From: DAOUJH01 sp965116555 | Lineage (GTDB): Bacteria; Chloroflexota; Dehalococcoidia; Lucifugimonadales; QGNO01 | NCBI GenBank assembly: GCA_965116555.1 | Contig: OZ220698.1 | Span: 434,001 to 498,000 of the forward strand | Length of the DNA: 64,000 nt | Direction: 5' to 3' | Part shown: positions 8,579 to 17,414 of the stretch, piece by piece | Position numbering within the stretch: the first letter of the stretch is position 1 | How the letters are laid out: every line of letters begins with the position of its first letter | Program-made: the position numbers and the translations under genes | Notes under the pieces: model-generated | Seen by the model: the letters and a program-made list of their open reading frames with translations, nothing else | Database searches by the model: none | What the model was told of the DNA's origin: nothing

Positions 8579-9304
8579 CTACTGGGGATGTTGGGTAGGC
8601 AACCCAACCTTCTCCGCCTCGCTGAGCGGCCCGCCTGCTTTCAATGCTTCGATGATCGCCTCCGTTCTGGACCGGACGTTCATCTTCAGCAGGATGTGTG
8701 TCACGTGAAGCTGGACCGTCCTCAGGCTGACGTGCAACTGAGAAGCCACTTCCGTGTTGGTTAGCCCCAAGAGCATCAGGCGCAACACCTCTTGCTCTCT
8801 TGGCGAAAGAGAATCAAAGCCACGGCTGCGTCCCGGAGTGCCCGAGATGTGAGACATACTTAAATCGACGACTGCCCTGGCCTCCGCTCCCAGAACCGTT
8901 ATTCCCTGCGCGGCGGCCCGCATGGCGCATTCAAAGGACTCTCTTTCAATATCCAGCGAGAGATAGCCAAGTACGCCGGCCTGCAAGCATTCGTTCACCA
9001 GCACGGGGTCATGACGCACCCTGGTGGTCAACACCACGATTTTGGAAGAGATCTCTGCGTCGCTGGCAAACCGCCTTGCCAGCGTTGCAGGGTTGAAGTC
9101 GTCCGGATTTGCCCCCACTACAACAAGGTCGGGCTGCACCAGCTTAACCAGCTCGTAGCCTTCGTCTAAGTTGTCGGACTCACCCAGTACGGAGAAGTCG
9201 GGCATCTCATCCACAAAACTGGCAATCGCCTCCCGCATCATGGTGCTTCTGAGGAGAATGACTACTCCGTACGAACTCGCGGCAGATCGACCGTTCCCGT
9301 CCAT
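8579..9304 (-). CDS. LuxR-family response regulator with degenerate receiver domain
   Basis: The protein has an N-terminal receiver-like domain and a C-terminal LuxR helix-turn-helix (LSPREQEVLRLMLLGLTNTE and LRTVQLHVTHIL). In the receiver the acidic pair after strand 1 is missing (VVILLRS), the phospho-Asp position after strand 3 reads DLVVVGANPDD, and the conserved Lys is replaced in LGYLSLD. Phosphorylation by a kinase is therefore unlikely; control by ligand, protein contact or abundance is more plausible (inference). The ATG at 9304 is chosen because GGAGGGG precedes it. It is divergent from the solute-binding lipoprotein at 9530 across 225 bp of AT-rich DNA, making that transporter a plausible target. 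Confidence 0.82.
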   Translation of the reverse strand: MDGNGRSAASSYGVVILLRSTMMREAIASFVDEMPDFSVLGESDNLDEGYELVKLVQPDLVVVGANPDDFNPATLARRFASDAEISSKIVVLTTRVRHDPVLVNECLQAGVLGYLSLDIERESFECAMRAAAQGITVLGAEARAVVDLSMSHISGTPGRSRGFDSLSPREQEVLRLMLLGLTNTEVASQLHVSLRTVQLHVTHILLKMNVRSRTEAIIEALKAGGPLSEAEKVGLPTQHPQ

Positions 9305-9529
9305 GGCACCCCTCCATATGAATGGGCGATCCTCAAGCCTGAGCGCATGATACTTGCGCATTTATGAAATGTCAAAATATGCAGCATATGCTTCGCTTTT
9401 TCGCAAAAATATATACGTATCTGTACGGATTGCAAATATGGCCTAGTTTAATTAACTTGCATGATAACTTTGGCGTTATTGTCCCTCATCGCAACGCAAG
9501 GTGAAACTCCGATGCAGTGGGAGGTTTGT

Positions 9530-11398
9530 ATGGACGCTTATCGCATTCCCCTTAGTAGATTGTGGATCACTGCCGTCATTGCAGTGGGCTTGATAGCGCT
9601 GTTGGCCTGCGGCTCCACGGAGGAGGCAACACCGACGCCCACCGCAACGGCAACGGTCGCCGCGCCTGTCACTGCAGCCACGCCTACGCCGGAACCGATG
9701 ATGACCGACGATCCGGTCTATGGCGGTACGGCAAGGATTGCCGACAGAATACGGCCGCAGTCATTTGAGCTTACCCACCTTGGTGGAGGCCTGCAGCCCG
9801 CCAATGGCATTGGCCCAATCGTCTGGTCGGCGCTGGTCAGAGAGAGCATCGTGGACCGCGTTAGTATAGAAGGCGACCTGGCCGAATCCTGGGACGTAAG
9901 CGATGACGGTACGGAGTGGACGTTCCAGATCCGTGAAGGGATCGTTGACCACAACGGAGACCCCTACGGTGCGGAAGAGATAGCTTACCTTGTTCACCGC
10001 ATGGTTGACCGGCCCAATGACGCCCCTTACTCGCAGGGCGGCGGCTGTATGAAGACGGCCATAAAGGAACCCACCAGCGACGGTGGCGTTGAGGTTACCG
10101 GGCCAAACGAGGTCACTATCCGTCTTAAGGGCCCCACCTCCTGGTTCGCCGCTTGTGTCAGCAGCGGATACGTGATGTTCGGCCCCGCCAAGCAGTACAA
10201 GGCGATTGACGACACCGGCGAGTGGAGGCTGCTGGATCCCGAGAAGGATGAGATAATAGGCACAGGGCCGTTCAAGGCCGTAAACCTGGTGGAGGAAGTG
10301 GAGGCCGTTTACGAAAAGAATGAAAGATACTTCAAAGAGGGACGGCCATTCCTTGACAGGGTGGAGATATTCCATGCCACTGAGCGTTCCGTAGTGGTAG
10401 CTGCTATGTTGGCCGGACAGAACGACCTGATTGCCAACACCTGTTGCGACGGATTCCGCGCCGAGTTGACTCCCATAAAGAAGAGCCATGGAGCCAAGAT
10501 CGTCATGCCCATTGCTGTAGGCTACGGACAGGCCGGGATCATGGTGAACCTCAGGCGGGCTCCATTTGGTCCGCTTGACGACCCAACGGCGCGCACCATC
10601 CGCAAGGCTATACAGCTCTGGTACGACAGGGACGAGAGCGGAGAGGCGGGATACCAGGGCATGTACATGAAGCCCTACTACTACTACCCCGGCTGCGCCC
10701 ACTGTGAGCTGCCAGGCTTCGACTGGATATACACACCTGAGCAGTGGGAAGAGTTCCCCGGGTTCAATCCGGACACCAAGGAAGCAGACATAGCGGAAGC
10801 CAAGCGCTTGATGGAATCCGTAGGGTACGGCCCGGACAACATGCTGGAGTTCGACCTAGCTGTCTCCGCTAGCGGCAGCACACGCCGCCAGGCTGACGCC
10901 GCTGTTCCCAAGATGGCCGATATTTATCTGAAGCCAAACGTACGTGTCAGTCAGGTTGGCCAGCGTGAGATGGGAGACGACACCACGCAGATGGTGTTCT
11001 TCGTTCGCGGTTTCGGCCTGCTTGACCCGCAGCAGTACGACGACCAGCTATACCTGCCCTTTGAGATCTACAATAACTCCAACTGGAACCGCTACGACAG
11101 CGCTGAGTACCTCAGGCTGCACACCCTGGCCGCAACCACCGTCGACCAGGCGGAGCGCGGACGTCTCTACAGAGAGATAGTCGATGTCCTGTATGAGGAT
11201 GCCGGCATAATGCCAAGCAGCCGTGCAACCCCCATCCACCCCTTCAACGGTGCATGGCGCGGTTGGACGCCCAAGACAAGGCACGTTCAGAATTCAAGCA
11301 TTGAAAACGTCTGGATACATCCCAGCGGCGAGGCCAGCCAAGAGGTGCTTGAGCAGTACGACGTCTACACTAGGTTCCCTGACCGGTTCCCTCTATAG
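9530..11398 (+). CDS. ABC transporter solute-binding lipoprotein, family 5 (peptide/oligopeptide type), copy 1
   Basis: A 622-residue extracellular binding protein. The start at 9530 has a GGGAGG ribosome binding site and gives a signal peptide ending in the lipobox LLAC, followed by a Thr/Pro/Ala-rich tether (about 25-55). The mature part has family 5 features: LAESWDVSDDGTEWTFQIREG, YGAEEIAYLVHRM and a long C-terminal lobe. Family 5 proteins deliver peptides, nickel or other small solutes to DppBC-type permeases; the ligand cannot be told. It is followed by a strong hairpin and then by the two permease genes. A longer reading from 9461 is in frame but would not start with a signal peptide. 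Confidence 0.92.
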   Translation: MDAYRIPLSRLWITAVIAVGLIALLACGSTEEATPTPTATATVAAPVTAATPTPEPMMTDDPVYGGTARIADRIRPQSFELTHLGGGLQPANGIGPIVWSALVRESIVDRVSIEGDLAESWDVSDDGTEWTFQIREGIVDHNGDPYGAEEIAYLVHRMVDRPNDAPYSQGGGCMKTAIKEPTSDGGVEVTGPNEVTIRLKGPTSWFAACVSSGYVMFGPAKQYKAIDDTGEWRLLDPEKDEIIGTGPFKAVNLVEEVEAVYEKNERYFKEGRPFLDRVEIFHATERSVVVAAMLAGQNDLIANTCCDGFRAELTPIKKSHGAKIVMPIAVGYGQAGIMVNLRRAPFGPLDDPTARTIRKAIQLWYDRDESGEAGYQGMYMKPYYYYPGCAHCELPGFDWIYTPEQWEEFPGFNPDTKEADIAEAKRLMESVGYGPDNMLEFDLAVSASGSTRRQADAAVPKMADIYLKPNVRVSQVGQREMGDDTTQMVFFVRGFGLLDPQQYDDQLYLPFEIYNNSNWNRYDSAEYLRLHTLAATTVDQAERGRLYREIVDVLYEDAGIMPSSRATPIHPFNGAWRGWTPKTRHVQNSSIENVWIHPSGEASQEVLEQYDVYTRFPDRFPL

Positions 11399-11414
11399 CC
11401 TAACGGGCTAGAGT

Positions 11415-11460
11415 TAATGCTGAACCACCTGCGATCAACTTCGCAGGTGGTTCAGCATTA
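11415..11460 (+). terminator. Strong 20-bp hairpin between binding protein and permease genes
   Basis: A perfect 20-bp inverted repeat (TAATGCTGAACCACCTGCGA and its complement) with a 6-base loop lies 16 bases after the lipoprotein stop. No T-run follows, so it may act as an mRNA-stabilising or partial termination element that keeps binding protein in excess over permease. A hairpin of unrelated sequence sits at the same place in the second cassette (57829-57867). Confidence 0.7.
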
Positions 11461-11513
11461 GAAAAGACTATGGGTTATAATCAAGCAAGCGCCGCCAGTC
11501 AACCTACCGGATC

Positions 11514-12473
11514 ATGAGAAACTACATCATCAAGCGGGTGTTGCTCTTCATCCCCACCATTCTGGGGGTTTCCGTATTCGTCTTTGGCGCTTTGCGCGTC
11601 CTGCCGGGTGACGTGGCGGAGTTGATTCTGACCGGGGGAGACCCTGACGTGGTGATCTCCGAGGATATGAAGGAGGAGCTGAGACAAGAGACCGGGTTGG
11701 ACAAGCCGATACACGTCCAGTACATCGACTGGATATGGGGAGTGGCGAGGTTTGATCTCGGCGACTCCTGGAATACGGACAAGCCAATTACCCGCAACCT
11801 GAAACGCCAGCTCCCCGTCACTCTCCAACTCGCCGTGGCGTCCCTCACCCTGGTTGTCCTCATTGCTCTCCCCATTGGCATACTCGCCGCCCTCTACCAG
11901 GATAAGTGGCCAGATTACCTCCTGCGGGGCACCGCTGTCTTGGCTAGCGCAATGCCGGGCTTCTTTGCCGGAATACTGATAGTCTTGATCCTTGCTGTCG
12001 GGTTCGGCTGGCTACCTCCTCTCAGGTTCTACAACCTCTGGGACAGGCCGTGGGATTCCATAACTCAGCTGTTCTTCCCCGCGACTGCCCTGGGATTGCT
12101 GGGAACTGCAACATTGCTGCGAATGACAAGGGCACAGATGCTAGAGGTGCTGCGTGAAGACTACGTCCGCACCGCCAGAGCCAAGGGCTTGTCCGAACGA
12201 TTGGTGATAACGCGCCACTCGATGCGCAATGCCCTGATACCCGTGGTTACCGTCATAGGATTCCAGGTGGCGGTCCTATTGGGCGGCACCGTAGTGATAG
12301 AGGTTATCTTCAGCCTGCCCGGCATGGGCGAACAGCTAGTGCGGGCCGTCCTATTGAGGGACTTCCCCGTGGTGCAAACTTACGTTCTCTATCTTGTGTT
12401 CATCTCGCTGCTCGTCAATCTCATAGTAGATATCTCCTACGCCTGGCTGGATCCACGGATCAGGTATGCGTAA
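11514..12473 (+). CDS. ABC transporter permease, DppB type, copy 1
   Basis: A 319-residue inner-membrane permease with the DppB/OppB N-terminus (IIKRVLLFIPTILGVS) and about six membrane segments. The cytoplasmic coupling loop contains EDYVRTARAKGLSERLV, the EAA-type segment that touches the ATPase. It follows the lipoprotein after the hairpin and precedes the DppC-type permease by 24 bases. No ATP-binding subunits are encoded in the window, so the energising subunits must come from elsewhere. Confidence 0.93.
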   Translation: MRNYIIKRVLLFIPTILGVSVFVFGALRVLPGDVAELILTGGDPDVVISEDMKEELRQETGLDKPIHVQYIDWIWGVARFDLGDSWNTDKPITRNLKRQLPVTLQLAVASLTLVVLIALPIGILAALYQDKWPDYLLRGTAVLASAMPGFFAGILIVLILAVGFGWLPPLRFYNLWDRPWDSITQLFFPATALGLLGTATLLRMTRAQMLEVLREDYVRTARAKGLSERLVITRHSMRNALIPVVTVIGFQVAVLLGGTVVIEVIFSLPGMGEQLVRAVLLRDFPVVQTYVLYLVFISLLVNLIVDISYAWLDPRIRYA

Positions 12474-12497
12474 TCAGCCGTTCAATTCAGGAGGGCT

Positions 12498-13400
12498 ATG
12501 AGCACGGAAGGCGCAACCGGCGGACTCGCACTGCAAAGCCAGCAGCAAAGTCTCTTGAGGCCGGTCGTTGCCCTTTGGGGATTTGCCCGCAGAAAGCCGC
12601 TGGGCGCCGCAGGCTTGGCCATTTTGGTATTTGCAACCGTTATAGCTTTCACCGGATCTTATATCGCCCCTTACGACCCGTTCGAGACCAGGTTGGAAAT
12701 AGCGTTGCAGGGCCCAACCGCTCAGCACTGGTTCGGTATGGACAACTTGGGACGGGACGTATTCAGCCGGACCATTATCGGCACAAGGGTATCCCTCTAC
12801 GTAGGCCTTACAACTATGCTGATGGCTACGGCCATAGGGTTGTTCCTCGGGGTCTCCAGCGCGTTCCTGGGTGGAAAGTACGACCTCATTGTACAGAGGT
12901 TCATTGATGGAATTGTCGCCATACCATCTTTGTTGCTCGCCTTGACCCTGGTCGCAGCATTCGAAATTGGGATGGAAAACGTAATCATGGCCCTCACCAT
13001 AGTCAATACGCCGCGGATTACTCGCGTGGTGAGATCGTCCGCCCTCACCATCATGGCTATGCCGTATATAGAGGCGGCTCGCACCATTGGCTCCAGCAAT
13101 TTTCGCATAATGCTGAAACACATTGCTCCCAACACCTTCGCGCCACTGGTAGTGGTGGCTTCCGCCGCGGTGGGGTCTATCATCACCGCTGAATCCAGCC
13201 TGAGCTTCCTGGGGCTGGGCGTCCCCTACGATACAATTTCCTGGGGAGGTCTGCTAGGAGGAGATACCAGGCAGCTCTTCGTTTCGGCGCCATGGATGGC
13301 CTTTGGACCGGGAGTCAGCCTGACCCTGGTAGTCTTCGGCTCGGCCATCTTCGCCGATGCTCTGCGGGACGTTTTCGATCCCAAGCTCAGAGGGCGTTGA
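12498..13400 (+). CDS. ABC transporter permease, DppC type, copy 1
   Basis: A 300-residue permease with the OppC N-terminal segment (FARRKPLGAAGLAILVF) and the BPD_transp_1 core. The family phrase WFGMDNLGRDVFSRTIIGTR is at about 76-95, and the EAA-type loop YIEAARTIGSSNFRIM at about 192-207. Ends with the common DVFDPKLRGR. It pairs with the DppB-type subunit to form the membrane channel. Good GGAGG ribosome binding site before the ATG. The operon continues into the amidase at 13454 instead of into ATPase genes. Confidence 0.93.
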   Translation: MSTEGATGGLALQSQQQSLLRPVVALWGFARRKPLGAAGLAILVFATVIAFTGSYIAPYDPFETRLEIALQGPTAQHWFGMDNLGRDVFSRTIIGTRVSLYVGLTTMLMATAIGLFLGVSSAFLGGKYDLIVQRFIDGIVAIPSLLLALTLVAAFEIGMENVIMALTIVNTPRITRVVRSSALTIMAMPYIEAARTIGSSNFRIMLKHIAPNTFAPLVVVASAAVGSIITAESSLSFLGLGVPYDTISWGGLLGGDTRQLFVSAPWMAFGPGVSLTLVVFGSAIFADALRDVFDPKLRGR

Positions 13401-13453
13401 GCGGGGAGAGTGTTTTGTCAAACGTACATTGACAAAGGGGAGGAGCATAAACC

Positions 13454-14887
13454 GTGACCATTGTTGAGCTTGATCTGGACAACGCTACTATCGCTAACCT
13501 TGCGCCCCGCATCCAGCGGCGCGAAGTCTCGCCGGTGGAGATTGTGGAATCTACTCTCCGGCGCATAGAGAGGTTGCAACCCGTTCTGGGTTCCTTTACC
13601 ACCATTGCCTCTGAGCATGCCTTGCTCCGCGCTCGTGAGGCGGAGCGAGAAATTGCCCAGGGGCGTTACCGGGGGCCTTTTCACGGCATCCCTTACACGT
13701 TGAAAGATGTGGTGGCCACGGCAAACATGCCCACCACCTGGGGCGACCCAAAGGGTGTGGACTACAAACCTAAAGAGAGCGCCACCATCCACACGTTGCT
13801 GGACGAAGCCGGAGGCATCCTCCTTGGGAAAGTGGTTTCGGAGATAGGACGGGGGCAGGGCGGCCCCGTCGGCTGTCGCAATGCCTGGGACCCCACCCGC
13901 AGCCCGGGCACCTCCAGCAGCGGGTCCGGCTCAGCCACCGCGGCCTCCATGGGGCTGGGTTCCATAGGCACAGATACCGGCGGATCGGTGCGTCATCCCG
14001 GCAGCAACAGCAATCTGGTTGCTATGCGCCCCACTCACGGCCGCATCAGCGGCTTTGGAGTCCATGCCAGTCCAATGACCATGGACCAGGCGGGGCCGTT
14101 GACCAAAACGGTGGAGGACAACGCCATAATGATGCACATCCTGGGCGTTTACGACCCCAAGGACCCCATCAGCGTCAATGAGCCACGTTACGACTACCAA
14201 ACTGGGATGCAGGATGGCATCAAGGGCATCCGCATAGGCGTACCCGTGGATGATTGGGTCTGGAAGGACTGGCTCTCGGAGGAAGAGGAAATTGTTTGCC
14301 GGAAAGCCATATCAGTGCTCGAGGAGTTGGGCGCATCTGTAACGGAAGTGGCCCTTCCCAGAGCTGCGGAGGCCCGTTCCAACTCTTTCTCTTCGCGGTC
14401 GCCGAGTGCTCTCATCTACATGGACAACTTCACCAGGGAGCAGCTGGACGCCTGGCCGGAGGTAGGTACCGGGCTCGATGAGGCCTTACAGGAGTCGGCG
14501 GTGAACTATCTCCGCTTGCAGCACCACCGCGCCCTCATCAGGCAAGAGGCCAACGAGGTGCTGCGCCAGGTGGACGTAATAGCCATGCCCACGGGCAGCA
14601 CCTACGGCGACGCATGGGACGCTGAAAACGTCGTCGTCCGCGGTCGGACGGTATCCGCGCGGTCGCGTGCCGTGTATCGCAACGCCTTGGCCAGCATTTG
14701 CGGTCAGCCCGCTCTCAGCGTGCCTTGTGGATTCGGCAACAACGATCGCTGGCCAATCGGACTGATGCTTCATGGACGCGAGTTGCGAGAGGCGTTGCTC
14801 TACCGGATTGCTTGGGCTTACGAGCAGGCTACGCCCTGGCACAAGCGTCATCCCAATCTTGACTATGATGTTCAACAATCAAACTGA
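13454..14887 (+). CDS. Amidase signature-family hydrolase, copy 1
   Basis: A 477-residue amidase signature enzyme. The catalytic triad is visible: Lys84 in IPYTLKD, a cis-Ser at about 155 in PGTSSSGSGSA, and the nucleophile Ser178 in GTDTGGSVR. It hydrolyses an amide, but the substrate is unknown. The GTG start has GGGGAGGAG upstream and its N-terminus aligns exactly with that of the next paralogue. Its position just downstream of a peptide-type transporter suggests that imported amides or peptides are the substrate (inference). No GatB partner is present, so a role in tRNA amidation is unlikely. Confidence 0.9.
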   Translation: MTIVELDLDNATIANLAPRIQRREVSPVEIVESTLRRIERLQPVLGSFTTIASEHALLRAREAEREIAQGRYRGPFHGIPYTLKDVVATANMPTTWGDPKGVDYKPKESATIHTLLDEAGGILLGKVVSEIGRGQGGPVGCRNAWDPTRSPGTSSSGSGSATAASMGLGSIGTDTGGSVRHPGSNSNLVAMRPTHGRISGFGVHASPMTMDQAGPLTKTVEDNAIMMHILGVYDPKDPISVNEPRYDYQTGMQDGIKGIRIGVPVDDWVWKDWLSEEEEIVCRKAISVLEELGASVTEVALPRAAEARSNSFSSRSPSALIYMDNFTREQLDAWPEVGTGLDEALQESAVNYLRLQHHRALIRQEANEVLRQVDVIAMPTGSTYGDAWDAENVVVRGRTVSARSRAVYRNALASICGQPALSVPCGFGNNDRWPIGLMLHGRELREALLYRIAWAYEQATPWHKRHPNLDYDVQQSN

Positions 14888-14915
14888 GGCTGGCCGAAGC
14901 TGGCCGTAATCTCGG

Positions 14916-14961
14916 GGAGAGCTTGGCAAGAAGGTCGCACCCGCCTGAGGCCAGGCTCTCC
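14916..14961 (+). terminator. Hairpin between the tandem amidase genes
   Basis: GGAGAGCTTGGC pairs with GCCAGGCTCTCC (one G-U pair) over a 22-base loop, followed by CTTTCT. It may attenuate transcription into the second amidase or mark the end of the first unit. Confidence 0.5.
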
Positions 14962-15005
14962 TTTCTGGAGACTAATAAAGCCGTGGACGGCTGCCATGAG
15001 GAGGG

Positions 15006-16448
15006 ATGAAGTTGACCACTAGAAATGTAGACTTGGATTCCGCGACTATCACTGAAACCGGCAAACTGCTCAGGGATCGCAAGCTATCGCCTGTTGAGCT
15101 GACCCAATCCACTATAGATAGGATGGAAAGGCTCCAGCCCATCCTGTTGCCTTTCATAACAGCCACTCCTGAGTATGCTTTGCTGCGCGCCAAAGAGGCT
15201 GAGGAAGATATTATGAAGGGCAGATACCGCGGCCCTTTGCATGGCATACCGTACACCTTGAAAGACTGGATCGACGCCAAAGGGATTCCCACCACCTTTG
15301 AAGGGCCCAGCGGCCCGGCCCAGCACTACATCCCCAAGGAAAGCTCCACCATCCACGCACTGCTGGAGGAGGCGGGAGGCATCCTCATGGGCAAGGTGGA
15401 TCCCGGAATAGGAATAGAGAGAGATACCGGCGGTCCCGTTGGCTGCCGCAACGCCTGGGACCCTAGAATGAGCCCGGGCACATCCAGCAGCGGGTCCGGT
15501 TCGGCAACAGCAGCCTCCATGGGGCTTGCCTCCATCGGCGCCGATACCGGCGGGTCGGTGCGCCATCCCGCCAGCAACAGCTCGCTCGTGGGTATGCGTC
15601 CGACTCAGAGTCGCATCAGCGGCTTCGGGGTCAAGGCGTCGCCTTTGACCACGGATCAGGCCGGGCCGCTGACCAAGACGGTGGAAGACAACGCCATCAT
15701 GATGGACATACTCGGCGTGTACGACCCCAAAGACCCGGGAAGCGTCAACGAGCCCCCATACGATCATAGAGCCTGGTTGACGGATGGCATCAAAGGTCTG
15801 CGCATTGGCGTGCCCATAGACGACTGGGTATGGAAGGACTGGCTCAGTGAGGAGGAAGAGCAGGTGGTCAGAAAAGCCATCGGCGTCTTGGAGGAGCTAG
15901 GCGCTTCCGTCATGGAAGTGAACGCTCCCCTGTCCGGGGAAGCGCGCGCCCTTATGCAGGCCGTGGGAGGGGGCGGCGCACTCTACTACCTGGAGAACTT
16001 TTCTGAAGAGCAGATGTCGGCTTGGCCTGGAGTGCGTGACAATCTGGAGGCGTCCCTTCAACGGCCGTTGAAAGACCACTTTGATGCAGTTCTCAAGCTC
16101 ACAAATCTCAGACAGGAAGTGAGCGCTATATTGAGGGAAGTGGATGTCATAGCCATGCCCACCGGCAGCACCTACGGTGACACATGGGACGCTAAGACCG
16201 CCGTCATTCGTGGCAGGACTGTGCCCGCTCGCTCACGCGCCGTCTGGCGGAATGGTATGGCCAGCGTATGCGGACATCCCGCCGTGTCCGTGCCCTGTGG
16301 CTTTGGCAACAACGATACGTGGCCCATTGGCCTGATGTTGCACGGGAAACGCCTGCGGGAGGCGCTTCTCTACCGGGTTGCCTATGCTTACGAGCAGGCC
16401 ACGGAGTGGCACAAGCGTCATCCCAACCTTGACTTCGGCGCTCAATAA
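15006..16448 (+). CDS. Amidase signature-family hydrolase, copy 2
   Basis: A 480-residue tandem paralogue of the preceding amidase, with the same catalytic segments (IPYTLKD, PGTSSSGSGSA, GADTGGSVRHP). It differs by a short insertion near the first loop (DPGIGIERDTGG). The start is debatable. The ATG at 15006 lies only one base after GAGGAGG. The in-frame TTG at 15012 has normal spacing, and from there the first 13 residues (MTTRNVDLDSATI) align without a gap to MTIVELDLDNATI of copy 1, so 15012 may be the true start. The substrate is not identifiable. Confidence 0.9.
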   Translation: MKLTTRNVDLDSATITETGKLLRDRKLSPVELTQSTIDRMERLQPILLPFITATPEYALLRAKEAEEDIMKGRYRGPLHGIPYTLKDWIDAKGIPTTFEGPSGPAQHYIPKESSTIHALLEEAGGILMGKVDPGIGIERDTGGPVGCRNAWDPRMSPGTSSSGSGSATAASMGLASIGADTGGSVRHPASNSSLVGMRPTQSRISGFGVKASPLTTDQAGPLTKTVEDNAIMMDILGVYDPKDPGSVNEPPYDHRAWLTDGIKGLRIGVPIDDWVWKDWLSEEEEQVVRKAIGVLEELGASVMEVNAPLSGEARALMQAVGGGGALYYLENFSEEQMSAWPGVRDNLEASLQRPLKDHFDAVLKLTNLRQEVSAILREVDVIAMPTGSTYGDTWDAKTAVIRGRTVPARSRAVWRNGMASVCGHPAVSVPCGFGNNDTWPIGLMLHGKRLREALLYRVAYAYEQATEWHKRHPNLDFGAQ

Positions 16449-16511
16449 CTGGGGTACGCCATCTGCCTGCCTGTATGTCCGTATGTCCGGAGATAGGTAG
16501 GGCGTGGCCGC

Positions 16512-17276
16512 CTACTCCCCTACGCTTGACAGGAACTGCCTTACGTGCGGGAGCACTACGTCGCCCCGTTCCACTGCTTCTTGGTGGTCCAGACCGGGCA
16601 ATACCACGAAAGTGGCGTTGGGTATCTGGTCGATGCACCTCTCCTGCCCTTCGCGCCAGAAAGTGTCAAGCTCGCCGACATAGACCAGGCTGGGCATCGT
16701 CATGTGTTGCAGCGTATCCGTCTGGTCGGGCAGGTCGCGCACAGCCGTCAGCGATGCCGCTTGCGCCAGCGGATCGTTTGCTCGTATCTTCGCCTCGTCT
16801 TCCTCGGTCAGTTCGCCCTCTGCCTTCCTTGCCGCTATCACGGCGTCAGTTCCTTGCAGCAACTGCGCTATCGACTTGTCGCGCTCCTCCCTGGGCCGCT
16901 TGTATGGCGACATACTGCTGATGATCAGCGAGTGGAATCGCTCCTTGGCGTATTTGGCGCAGCCGAATCCAATGCGCCCTCCCATGGAGTGGCCCCAGTA
17001 ATGGGCCTTGTCTATTCCCAACTCATTCAAGATGGCCACTATGTCCGCCACGTTGTGCTTGATGTCGTACGCTTCCGCATCGTGCGGTTTATCGCTCTCC
17101 CCGTGTCCCCGTGCGTCGACGATTACAAGCCTGTATTCGCCCTTCAGTGCCTCTACATGGCCCGCCTCGTACCATCCTTTCATGTTGTCGCTCTGGCCGT
17201 GCTGCAACACCAGCGCCGGTCCTTCCCCCTCCACGTGGTAGTGAATGCTTACTCCGTTGTTCGTTACGTATGGCAT
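16512..17276 (-). CDS. Alpha/beta-hydrolase fold protein
   Basis: A 254-residue alpha/beta hydrolase. The oxyanion strand is VLQHGQSDNMKGW, the nucleophile elbow is GHSMGG (Ser near residue 97), and a C-terminal GLDHQEA supplies the catalytic His. The fold covers esterases, lactonases, C-C hydrolases and others, so the reaction is open. A GAGGTTGAG ribosome binding site precedes the ATG. It lies on the minus strand downstream of the VWA lipoprotein gene but is separated from it by a terminator-like hairpin, so it is probably its own unit. Confidence 0.85.
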   Translation of the reverse strand: MPYVTNNGVSIHYHVEGEGPALVLQHGQSDNMKGWYEAGHVEALKGEYRLVIVDARGHGESDKPHDAEAYDIKHNVADIVAILNELGIDKAHYWGHSMGGRIGFGCAKYAKERFHSLIISSMSPYKRPREERDKSIAQLLQGTDAVIAARKAEGELTEEDEAKIRANDPLAQAASLTAVRDLPDQTDTLQHMTMPSLVYVGELDTFWREGQERCIDQIPNATFVVLPGLDHQEAVERGDVVLPHVRQFLSSVGE

Positions 17277-17347
17277 TTCTCAACCTCACTTGTAAAACGA
17301 TGGCGCCATCATACGAGCAAACTGGCATGCGGGCAAACGGGCAAACA

Positions 17348-17379
17348 CCCGTCTGCTTCGTCATTGCGAAGCAGACGGG
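17348..17379 (-). terminator. Terminator-like hairpin downstream of the VWA gene
   Basis: A perfect 13-bp stem (CCCGTCTGCTTCG and complement) with a 6-base loop lies 36 bases beyond the VWA stop on the minus strand. No long T-run follows. The loop and stem (TTCGTCATTGCGAAG) resemble common dispersed intergenic palindromes, so it may be a repeat used as a terminator. Confidence 0.5.
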
Positions 17380-17414
17380 GAGCATTAAGAATCTCCGATC
17401 GATGAGAGTCGCGG

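Noticed and set aside
9761..10702. 313-codon antisense ORF inside the solute-binding protein gene
   Set aside because: Shadow of a well supported lipoprotein gene; no start signal or family features.
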